Assembly (NCBI GenBank): GCA_965365465.1
Contig: CBDUBU010000065.1
Location: 1 to 15,974, forward strand
Length of the DNA: 15,974 bases
Direction of reading: 5' to 3'
Origin: CBDUBU01 sp965365465
GTDB lineage: Bacteria; Bacteroidota; Rhodothermia; Rhodothermales; DASSAV01
This document shows, in pieces, positions 1 to 6,319 of this stretch; position 1 is the first letter of the stretch, and each line of letters opens with the position of its first letter. The notes under the pieces are model-generated. The model ran no database searches. It was not told the DNA's origin and was given only the letters and a program-made list of their open reading frames with translations. A program made the translations under genes and the position numbers.

Positions 1-66
1 TCGGCTCAGCTTGCATGGCAGTGATGGATTGTCCTGGTAGATAATTGTGGCGTAGTCCTGTCAAAA

Positions 67-103
67 AAAAGCCCGGCCTCCCCACCACAGGAACCGGGCT
101 TTT
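67..103 (-). terminator. Rho-independent terminator, probably bidirectional
   Basis: A 10-bp perfect stem, AAAAGCCCGG (67-76) with CCGGGCTTTT (94-103), has a 17-nt loop. Read on the minus strand it ends in a run of eight T, which fits termination of the core-MetE/URO-D transcript ending 150 bp upstream. On the plus strand four T follow the stem, so it may also stop a transcript entering from the left edge. Confidence 0.85.
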
Positions 104-251
104 CATTCCCACCCCAACCGGTCTCAGCGCCGATCAAGGAGTAAATACGTTATCGGCTATCCGGCAGGACGACTTAAATGTTTTGCGGAAAAAACTTCAG
201 AACTGATAGAAACAGCTTCTGTGCGTTCCGGCGCAGCTGCATGGCCTGTTC

Positions 252-1271
252 CTAGATGGTTCCCATCAACTCGCGACGAACAATATCTGCTCCCTTGACC
301 ATCGCAACCAGTTTTGCACGCGCCGCCCACCGGGCCGTCTGGCTGAAACCGCAATCCGGAGTCACCACCAGCCGATCCGGAGGCGCATAATTCAGAGCAG
401 TTCGGATACGTTCGGCAACGAGATCCGGGGTTTCGATGAAATAATTTTTTACATCCACCAGTCCCGCTGCAAGGGTCTTGCCTGCATCCGAAATTTCCCT
501 GGCGATCTCTATCTCACTCATCTCACGGTTGGCAAACTCAAGGGCCAGTTCGTCGGCCTCGGCTTCCAGAATGTAAGGAAAAAGAGGATGGTACGTGCGG
601 TGCGCAACAGGTCTGCCCACGAAATTGCCAAAACACAAGTGAAGCCCTATACGCGCCTTTACCCCCTCAACGGTTGTATTGAACAACTTGACAAAGTCGA
701 CCGGCGCGTCGGGGTGAACGGCATAGGAAGGTTCGTCCAACTGGATGAAATCCACGCCGGCGGCTACAAGCGCCTTGAGCTCCGTGTTGATGATTTCCGC
801 AAAGGCATAAGCGGCTTCCGTACGGTTCGCGTAGAGCTTTCCCGGTAGGATCCGGCCTGCCAGCGTGAAAGGACCGGGGCAGGGCATCTTTACAGGCTTC
901 CGGGTGCGCTTGCGTACGTATTTATATTCGGAAACCAGTCCGAGGCCATTTGGCGCCCCGATGCGCTCTACGGCATTATATTTCTCGCGCTGGTCGTGTC
1001 CGGCAGGGCCGATCTGTCGCTGCGGCGGAACTTCTTCGAGTCCCGTGAGCCTCCCGTAAAAATCGGCAGTGAAGAAACCCAGTCGTCGCATTTCGCCGTC
1101 TGTGACGATATCTACGTTTGCGTCTTCCTGATCCCGGAGCGCCAGATCCACGGCATCATCGAGCGTTTCCTCGACATCACGAGGGCCGTATTTCCCGGAT
1201 TGCATTGCTTCAACGGCTGTGAAAAGCCAGGATGGCCAGGCGTAACTGCCTATAACAGAGGTGGTAATCAT
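252..1271 (-). CDS. Stand-alone MetE catalytic domain (cobalamin-independent methionine synthase II family)
   Basis: This 339-aa protein matches only the C-terminal catalytic half of MetE (full MetE is about 750 aa). Such 'core MetE' proteins move a methyl group to a thiol such as homocysteine at a zinc site, with varied methyl donors. The expected zinc ligands are visible: His211 and Cys213 in HLCFGN, a glutamate near residue 245 in LALEFANRE, and Cys307 in VTPDCGF. A substrate-site motif IQLDEPSYA lies at 176-184, and the N-terminus (TTSVIGSYAWP) is family-like. The gene starts 11 bp after the stop of the URO-D-like gene and has no clear Shine-Dalgarno, so translational coupling is likely. 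The folate-binding N-terminal half is missing, so the methyl donor may not be methyl-tetrahydrofolate. Fold and zinc chemistry are well supported; the substrate is unknown. Confidence 0.88.
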   Translation of the reverse strand: MITTSVIGSYAWPSWLFTAVEAMQSGKYGPRDVEETLDDAVDLALRDQEDANVDIVTDGEMRRLGFFTADFYGRLTGLEEVPPQRQIGPAGHDQREKYNAVERIGAPNGLGLVSEYKYVRKRTRKPVKMPCPGPFTLAGRILPGKLYANRTEAAYAFAEIINTELKALVAAGVDFIQLDEPSYAVHPDAPVDFVKLFNTTVEGVKARIGLHLCFGNFVGRPVAHRTYHPLFPYILEAEADELALEFANREMSEIEIAREISDAGKTLAAGLVDVKNYFIETPDLVAERIRTALNYAPPDRLVVTPDCGFSQTARWAARAKLVAMVKGADIVRRELMGTI

Positions 1272-1282
1272 CGTATATGGTT

Positions 1283-2449
1283 TTATTGTTCTGATGCTTC
1301 GGGAAGGACGGACGTGTCAAGAGGGTATCGCCCCTCTTTTCGGGCCGATTCAAAGAGAGCGAAAAAATTCTGGGGAGGTATGTCCCATTGCAAGTGATTA
1401 GACGGAGCCAGAATATATCCTCCTCCGGGTCCCAGCAGATGCACGCGCCGCTGGACTTCGTTCTCAACCTCTATCGGTTCGCCCTGCAAAGCTTGCCGGA
1501 TGTCGATGCCGCCCAGGAACGTCAGTCGATTTCCAAACTGAGCCTTCACCTCGGCCATATCCGTGGCCGGGAGCGGCTCAAGGGGATGCACGATGTCGAT
1601 GCCTATCTCAGCCAGTCGAGGCAGGAAGGGGCGGATGGCTCCGTCAGAATGAAAAACGACCTTCACCTGAGGGCTGTGGTTCTTAATGAGCGCAACCAGG
1701 CGCTCGTACGGTTGCTTGAAGAACTGATCGAAAAAGGCCGGTGATATGATGGGGTGTTTGTTGCCGGCAAAGTCATCCCCCGGCAGTTCAAGGATATCCA
1801 GGTGTTTGCCTGCCACATCCAGGAAACGTTCCGTCATAGCCGAATAAGCGTCGAAAAGACGGGAAACAAGGGCATGGACAATCTCAGGCGCGAGGATAAA
1901 GTCCATCAGAAGTTGATCGTGCTTGCGCAACGCCTGCGCCATTTCGAAAAAACCATAGGAAGCAATGGCGCGCCCGGCGACTGCGTACTCCTTATCCATT
2001 GATTGGATCGCGGCCAAACGCGAGTGGATGGCATCCTCCCGAATCACGCCAACAGGATCAGGGATCTGGTATGTTTCAATGTCTTCCACGGAAGCTTCCT
2101 GAAGCGGATGATAGCTGGCCGTGCGATAAAGGCCGGAATGATCGTACTTCAATCCCCACAAGTCGGCGCCTTGCTCGTCAAGGAGGGACGTGGCGGCAGT
2201 AGAACCGGGATCAACGTGCCGGATGTCGGCTCCGATCATCTCTAGAAGCCGGTCGTCGTAGTAATTAACCGAGTGAACCCGATCCGGACGGAACGGAGGG
2301 ACAGGTTCCCATCCCAGATGATGCAGCAGATTGAAGTAGAGCTTATCGGTTATGCCGTACCAACTGCCTCCCAGGGCAATCGGGATTCGGTCTGGTTCCT
2401 CATGGTTGACCGATAGCATCACACGTTCTCGCGGCGTCATAAGCTTCAC
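1283..2449 (-). CDS. Uroporphyrinogen decarboxylase (URO-D)-like family protein, probable methyltransferase-type
   Basis: The 388-aa product has URO-D superfamily marks: R-x8-HEEPDRIP near the N-terminus (15-23), FHSDG at 266-270, FLGGID at 311-316 and GPGGGYIL at 340-347. It is not HemE: the context is a MetE-like partner, and the protein looks like the divergent 'URO-D family' group that includes the corrinoid methyltransferases MtaA and CmuA. Those carry His-x-Cys as zinc ligands at the first of these motifs. Here the motif reads His267-Ser-Asp269, so the metal site differs or is absent. GTG at 2449 is chosen because GAGG lies 4 nt upstream on the coding strand; ATG three codons later is the alternative. 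It is the first gene of a two-gene operon with the core MetE. A role in demethylation or methyl transfer is inference. Confidence 0.82.
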   Translation of the reverse strand: MKLMTPRERVMLSVNHEEPDRIPIALGGSWYGITDKLYFNLLHHLGWEPVPPFRPDRVHSVNYYDDRLLEMIGADIRHVDPGSTAATSLLDEQGADLWGLKYDHSGLYRTASYHPLQEASVEDIETYQIPDPVGVIREDAIHSRLAAIQSMDKEYAVAGRAIASYGFFEMAQALRKHDQLLMDFILAPEIVHALVSRLFDAYSAMTERFLDVAGKHLDILELPGDDFAGNKHPIISPAFFDQFFKQPYERLVALIKNHSPQVKVVFHSDGAIRPFLPRLAEIGIDIVHPLEPLPATDMAEVKAQFGNRLTFLGGIDIRQALQGEPIEVENEVQRRVHLLGPGGGYILAPSNHLQWDIPPQNFFALFESARKEGRYPLDTSVLPEASEQ

Positions 2450-2450
2450 T

Positions 2451-2519
2451 AAGCCTCAATGAGAAAATCAGTTGGCAGGCAACGCGCCGGGCAAGGCTTC
2501 GAGGTGAAAAGAGCCTGCC
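2451..2519 (-). promoter_or_regulatory. Possible structured leader over the ribosome binding site of the URO-D-like gene
   Basis: On the minus strand a perfect 7-bp stem, GGCAGGC (2519-2513) with GCCTGCC (2480-2474), encloses a 32-nt loop. Within that loop AAGCCT (2499-2494) is complementary to AGGCTT (2456-2451), which includes the Shine-Dalgarno just before the GTG start. Two G-U pairs extend the match to 8. This would form a pseudoknot that hides the ribosome binding site. I recognise no known riboswitch class, and the fold is by eye only. Confidence 0.3.
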
Positions 2520-2559
2520 GCATTCGCATTTCGTCTTGTGGCGGCTCCGGAAAGCCTGG

Positions 2560-2588
2560 TTGACTGTGCGCCCGCAGCGATGTATTAT
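2560..2588 (+). promoter_or_regulatory. Sigma70-type promoter for the MBL-fold hydrolase
   Basis: TTGACT at 2560-2565 and TATTAT at 2583-2588 are separated by exactly 17 bp. Transcription would start near 2595, about 65 bp before the hydrolase ATG. It faces the minus-strand promoter at 2606-2634. Confidence 0.6.
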
Positions 2589-2605
2589 CAGGCACGAACG
2601 CGCCG

Positions 2606-2634
2606 ATAATAAAGATTAACGGCGCCCATGTCAA
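2606..2634 (-). promoter_or_regulatory. Sigma70-type promoter for the URO-D/core-MetE operon
   Basis: On the minus strand a perfect TTGACA (2634-2629) is followed after 17 bp by TATTAT (2611-2606). Transcription would start near 2599 and give a leader of about 150 nt before the URO-D-like gene. Its -10 box is the mirror image of the plus-strand -10 box: TATTATC at 2583-2589 and GATAATA at 2605-2611. Confidence 0.6.
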
Positions 2635-2659
2635 TGTGCTGTTGCCTGGTGTAGAAACT

Positions 2660-3502
2660 ATGATCCAACCTGTTTTGCGTGACGACGCCTGGCTGGATGA
2701 TGTGGCGAAAGCGCGCGAGCAGGATGCCTTACATCTCTGGTGGTTGGGCCAGAGCGGGTTTCTGGTTCAGTGGCGTGATCGTCATCTGCTCCTGGACCCT
2801 TATCTCTCCGATTCCCTGACGCGCAAGTATGCCGCGACTGACAAGCCGCATGTCCGCATCAGCGAGCGTGTCGTTTCCCCTGAACGCCTGACATTCATTG
2901 ACGTGGTTACGTCCACCCATAGCCACACCGATCATCTGGATGCGGAAACGTTAGGCCCGCTCGCAGCGAAAAATCCTGGACTGAAACTGATAGCTCCTGA
3001 AGCGGAACGCTCCCTTGTTGCTGAACGGTCAGGTATCGGGCCGGAGCGACTGCTTGGTATGGATGATGGCGTCACCGTAGAAGTGGAAGAGATCAGGATT
3101 ACCGGCATCCCTGCCGCGCATGAAAAACTGGAGAGAGATCACCAGGATCATCATCGGTTTCTCGGATATGTAATTCAGTTTGGCCCTTGCACGCTCTATC
3201 ACGCCGGAGATACGATGATGTACGATGGAATCGTCGAACGGCTGCGTCCCTGGCATATTGATATCGCTATGTTGCCGATAAACGGTCGCGCTCCCGAACG
3301 CCGCGTAGCCGGAAATCTGGATGGACGGGAGGCGGCGGCTCTGGCGCATGAGATCGGCGCAGGAGTGGCGATTCCATGTCATTACGACATGTTTGCATTT
3401 AATACGGCCTCGCCGGCCGTCTTTGTCGAGGCGTGTGCTCAACTCGGGCAGCCCTGCCGCGTGCTTCAACTCGGAGAAAGATTCACCTGGGCGGAGAAGT
3501 AG
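2660..3502 (+). CDS. UlaG-like metallo-beta-lactamase-fold hydrolase
   Basis: The 280-aa cytoplasmic protein has the metal ligands of the MBL fold: HSHTDH at 87-92, His154 in PAAHE, HAGD at 181-184 and His241 in PCHYDMF. The spacing and the LWWLGQSGF and LLLDPYLSDS stretches near the N-terminus resemble UlaG (L-ascorbate-6-phosphate lactonase) and relatives that hydrolyse phosphosugar lactones or phosphodiesters. ATG at 2660 is preferred; an in-frame GTG at 2636 would add eight residues that match nothing typical. The gene diverges from the URO-D/core-MetE pair across a shared regulatory spacer. A true UlaG role is doubtful because no ascorbate genes (ulaA-F) are seen nearby. The family call is firm; the substrate is unknown. 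Confidence 0.88.
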   Translation: MIQPVLRDDAWLDDVAKAREQDALHLWWLGQSGFLVQWRDRHLLLDPYLSDSLTRKYAATDKPHVRISERVVSPERLTFIDVVTSTHSHTDHLDAETLGPLAAKNPGLKLIAPEAERSLVAERSGIGPERLLGMDDGVTVEVEEIRITGIPAAHEKLERDHQDHHRFLGYVIQFGPCTLYHAGDTMMYDGIVERLRPWHIDIAMLPINGRAPERRVAGNLDGREAAALAHEIGAGVAIPCHYDMFAFNTASPAVFVEACAQLGQPCRVLQLGERFTWAEK

Positions 3503-3529
3503 CAAAACAAGCGTGTGGTGTTTCGTTGT

Positions 3530-3583
3530 AGGCGCGGAATAGAGGTGAAAACGCTTTCCCGGCTGCGTAACATTATCGCGCCT
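3530..3583 (+). terminator. Weak candidate terminator after the MBL hydrolase
   Basis: A perfect 7-bp inverted repeat, AGGCGCG (3530-3536) and CGCGCCT (3577-3583), encloses a smaller ACGC/GCGT stem and is followed by GCTTTGTTT. The long spacer makes it a weak call. Confidence 0.25.
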
Positions 3584-3655
3584 GCTTTGTTTACAGCGGC
3601 AAGGGCTGGAGATGGACGCTAAACACAGGGGCTATTCAGTCGAACGGACTTGAAT

Positions 3656-4195
3656 GTGGCTGCTTTCGTAGAAACTTCTTTTGGTCAACTGATAGAACAG
3701 GCGGTTGCCATAGAACTGGTCGATTATTGCTATGTCGCCAGAAGCGTAGTTACGCTCTCGATTGGCGGAAAGCCGTTGTCGTTTTCGACGGAGGAAGCCA
3801 GATCGTTTCTGAGCACACTGCTGGCAGGATGGTCGCGTCATCAGGCATCTCAAAGCATCGAAAGAGAAAGTAAAAGAGCGGACGCGCCATCAATCACGTC
3901 TTTCTCGCACCTCTTTGGTTCAAGGCCGGACGCGCCGCGTTCGAGCAGGGAGGCCACACCTTTCCCGGAGGTTGCATCGGAGAGGCACTCCGAGGTTTCC
4001 ATCGAAGTGTTCCTCGATCATGCAGTAGCCTATGCAAAGCAATTGAAGCTTATCAAGTCCTGTTTCAAGAACCGAAGTATGAAGATGGTTCAGCTTCACA
4101 CCTGGGCTACAACCATCGAAATGTCGTACGAGGAAACGCTTGAGTATTTGCTCCAGAGCATTCTGGACGAACTCCGTGGAGCGCCTGGCGGTTGA
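3656..4195 (+). CDS. Orphan protein of unknown function
   Basis: I do not recognise this 179-aa product. The N-terminal third (to about residue 60) looks globular and the middle (about 65-112) is Ser/Pro/Arg-rich and probably a disordered linker. The last 65 residues look helical and end in SYEETLEYLLQSILDEL. There is no signal peptide or membrane segment. GTG at 3656 is preferred, with GGA 7 nt upstream; TTG at 3650 is the alternative. Seven of eleven arginine codons are AGA or AGG, unlike the CGN-rich neighbours, which suggests a foreign origin or weak expression. A 6-bp stem (GGCGGT/ACCGCC) has the TGA stop as its loop. The gene stands alone between the hydrolase and the convergent envC-like gene. 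It could be spurious, but the long open frame on this strand is the better of the two overlapping choices. Confidence 0.5.
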   Translation: MAAFVETSFGQLIEQAVAIELVDYCYVARSVVTLSIGGKPLSFSTEEARSFLSTLLAGWSRHQASQSIERESKRADAPSITSFSHLFGSRPDAPRSSREATPFPEVASERHSEVSIEVFLDHAVAYAKQLKLIKSCFKNRSMKMVQLHTWATTIEMSYEETLEYLLQSILDELRGAPGG

Positions 4196-4201
4196 ACCGC
4201 C
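4187..4201 (+). other. Stem-loop centred on a stop codon
   Basis: GGCGGT (4187-4192) pairs perfectly with ACCGCC (4196-4201), with the TGA stop of the orphan gene as the three-base loop. No T run follows, so it is not a standard terminator. It might protect the mRNA end or be chance. Confidence 0.35.
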
Positions 4202-4254
4202 CGCTCGGTATGCCGAATGTTGCGCTTGGCTGATCTTTTTGGTCTGCTGCGTTG

Positions 4255-5466
4255 TCAGGGAGATGCAAGCCACAGAGAAGGATCGATAGGCTGGCCGCTC
4301 TTGAAAATCGCAAAGAAAATACCGCTGCCCTTTGGTTCCTTGTCGGTTCCGGCACGTCCGATGACCTGACCGGCGCGAACGGCCTCTCCTCTCGATACGT
4401 AGAGGGAGGAGAAGTTGCCATAGACGCTTTTGTAGTCGCCATGAGAGAGGGTAACTAGTGTGCCATAGCCCGGCATGGCATCGACGGCCATGATCTCACC
4501 GTCAAAGACGGCGCGAACTTCAGCGCCCGGACGTGTGGCGATCAGCAGACCGGGATTAGGGGTGATAGTGCCATAGACGGGGTGTTTGTTATTGCCGAAC
4601 GGTTCGGTTACGGCGCCGCTGGAAGGCCAGGGAAGCCTGCCTTTGTTCTGCAAAAACGAGCCGGAAAGCTTGATATACGCAGCCGTTGCCGCAGGGTCAG
4701 ATGCTTCCCGGCTGCGACGCCTGGATGATTCTGCCGCAATCAGTTCGCTGATGCGCGCTTCCAGCTTGCGAACTTCCTCCTGTCTCTTTTCGAGGCTTTT
4801 GGCGAGGGTCGTGCGTTGCGCACGGAGATCGCCAACCACGGCTCGTTTTTCGCGTTGCAAGATTTCCAGGTTGCGCTCCTCCTGCCGCGCCTCAGCAAGC
4901 ATTTGCTCATTCCTTGACCGGGAGACGCTAAGCTCCTGCCGCTGATCCTTGAGCGTTGCGCCGGCGGACTTTATAAGGTCCAGGCGCTCGCGCCTCTGCG
5001 CCGTAAAACGGCGCAGATAGCTTACCCGAATAAGCATCTGATTGATCGATTGGGCCGAAAGAATCAAGGCCAGGTCGTGCAGCCGCCCATATTTGTAGGC
5101 GTGCAAGGCTCGCCTGCGATATTCTGACTTGAGATCGTCGATTTGTACTTCCAGGTCGGACATGGAAGCGCGAATTGAGTCGTTCCTGTGAGTGAGTTGG
5201 CGCAGACGCCGCTGGTAGTTGCGTGTCAGTTCCTCCCGAAGGGCGATCTCTCGCTCCAGATTGCGCAGCGTTGCTAGTGAGGTTTGTTCCTCCTTGCTTG
5301 CCTGAGAAAGGCGGCGGCGGTCCAGTTCGATTTGTTCGCGCAGATCCCGCAGACGCTGTTCTGTCGCAGCATGATCCTCCTGTTGCTGCGCTTCGGCTGT
5401 GCGGGAGATCGCGCAGAGAAGGCCGCATAGAATCAGTCCACGCAGGATGAAGGTGCGCAACGACAT
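4255..5466 (-). CDS. EnvC-like murein hydrolase activator with degenerate LytM (M23) domain
   Basis: The 403-aa protein has a Sec signal peptide (about 1-26, ending AEA), a long coiled coil rich in Glu/Arg/Gln (about 30-255) and a C-terminal LytM/M23 domain (about 280-400). Active M23 enzymes have an H-x(n)-D pair and an HxH motif binding zinc. Here the first region reads NPGLLI (304-309) and the HxH position reads GIF (382-384), so both are lost while His342 in LSHGD remains. EnvC of E. coli is degenerate in the same way and activates amidases rather than cutting peptidoglycan, so a periplasmic activator role is likely. An AGGA Shine-Dalgarno lies 7 nt before the ATG. The gene sits 25 bp after the DUF4292 lipoprotein gene as the last gene of a three-gene operon. 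No amidase is in view. Confidence 0.88.
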   Translation of the reverse strand: MSLRTFILRGLILCGLLCAISRTAEAQQQEDHAATEQRLRDLREQIELDRRRLSQASKEEQTSLATLRNLEREIALREELTRNYQRRLRQLTHRNDSIRASMSDLEVQIDDLKSEYRRRALHAYKYGRLHDLALILSAQSINQMLIRVSYLRRFTAQRRERLDLIKSAGATLKDQRQELSVSRSRNEQMLAEARQEERNLEILQREKRAVVGDLRAQRTTLAKSLEKRQEEVRKLEARISELIAAESSRRRSREASDPAATAAYIKLSGSFLQNKGRLPWPSSGAVTEPFGNNKHPVYGTITPNPGLLIATRPGAEVRAVFDGEIMAVDAMPGYGTLVTLSHGDYKSVYGNFSSLYVSRGEAVRAGQVIGRAGTDKEPKGSGIFFAIFKSGQPIDPSLWLASP

Positions 5467-5491
5467 CTTCAGTTCCTTTCGTTTACTTGCG

Positions 5492-6286
5492 TTAGTCGCT
5501 TCGCTCGTTTACTGGAATTCGATTCGCAGAATCATTGACGCGAAAGTCGAAAGAGAGTGATCCCGGATTCACGTCCAGGCTTCTGTAGTACAGCAGGGCA
5601 ACAGAATCATTGCCAGGCCGCCGGAATGAAAGACGGCGGGGAAGGTAAACATCATCGATAAGGGCGAACTCTGAGAAAACACGTTCTTCAACCAGTTCGC
5701 CGGAGGGCGTGCGCTCTGAGTACTGAACGACTCTCCAGATCGACGGATCGATGACGTAGGTTTTCGTATCGGATGGATCGGTTAAGAAATAACGTGTGCT
5801 GTCTGCCGTTACTTTCCATAGCACGTCAGGCTTCGGGACGATAACGCCCAGGAGATTCCTGAACAGATCGTCGGCTGTAACCGGAATAGACAGCATTCCT
5901 GCGCCTTCCTCCAGCGTTCCATAGAAAAGGTCGTTATGGATGCGGTCATAGAAAAAGATGCTGTCTCTGGTTACGAGCACACGAGCCGCTTCGATGCCAA
6001 GTCCTGGGCTGATCGTCATGTACAACGAGTCGCCTTGCCGGTTCTTGATGTCCGCGCTGAAACGGCCGCTGCGTTCGGGAGATCGCACGGAAAAACTGGC
6101 CTTTGCGCGAAAGGAATGCAGTGCATTGGAGGAACCAGCGATGTGCTGTGCGATTTGCGCGGCAGTGTGTTCTGGAAATGCTGCCGGGAGTTCTGCATCA
6201 ATAGGCTGAATTGGGCGTGTACCGGCGCAGCCTGCTGCAATCAATGAGAGGGAAAGAAAAAAAAACGCTTGGTTGCGACGCAGCAT
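5492..6286 (-). CDS. DUF4292-type lipoprotein
   Basis: The 264-aa protein opens with a lipoprotein signal: basic MLRRNQ, a hydrophobic run, and the lipobox IAAGC with Cys20 as the lipidated residue. The mature part begins at about residue 40 with a beta-rich region (SFRAKASFSVRSPERSGRF) that resembles DUF4292 proteins common in Bacteroidota. The early pattern is also reminiscent of LolB-like lipoproteins, which I cannot verify. It lies between the TPR lipoprotein gene (33 bp upstream) and the envC-like gene (25 bp downstream), an order seen in this group, so a shared envelope role is likely. Codons 8-10 (FFF) are a run of nine T on the coding strand at 6257-6265, a possible slippage site right in the signal peptide. 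The molecular function is unknown. Confidence 0.8.
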   Translation of the reverse strand: MLRRNQAFFFLSLSLIAAGCAGTRPIQPIDAELPAAFPEHTAAQIAQHIAGSSNALHSFRAKASFSVRSPERSGRFSADIKNRQGDSLYMTISPGLGIEAARVLVTRDSIFFYDRIHNDLFYGTLEEGAGMLSIPVTADDLFRNLLGVIVPKPDVLWKVTADSTRYFLTDPSDTKTYVIDPSIWRVVQYSERTPSGELVEERVFSEFALIDDVYLPRRLSFRRPGNDSVALLYYRSLDVNPGSLSFDFRVNDSANRIPVNERSD

Positions 6287-6319
6287 ACGAGCGTAATACC
6301 TTGAAAGACAGAAGATAGG

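Noticed and set aside
1..60. Open minus-strand frame at the left edge, possible gene end or start
   Set aside because: Sixty bases are too few to support any gene. Several frames are open and none gives a recognisable peptide.
2450..2600. Cobalamin riboswitch in the URO-D/core-MetE leader
   Set aside because: The gene context invites it, but I cannot find the B12 box or the conserved core of the class.
2449..2634. 61-codon minus-strand frame upstream of the URO-D-like gene
   Set aside because: It covers the promoter and leader region, has no homology features, and ends exactly at the next start, so chance overlap is more likely than a leader peptide.
3920..4273. 117-codon minus-strand frame overlapping the orphan gene
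   Set aside because: It also overlaps the end of the envC-like gene and is the weaker of the two opposing frames.
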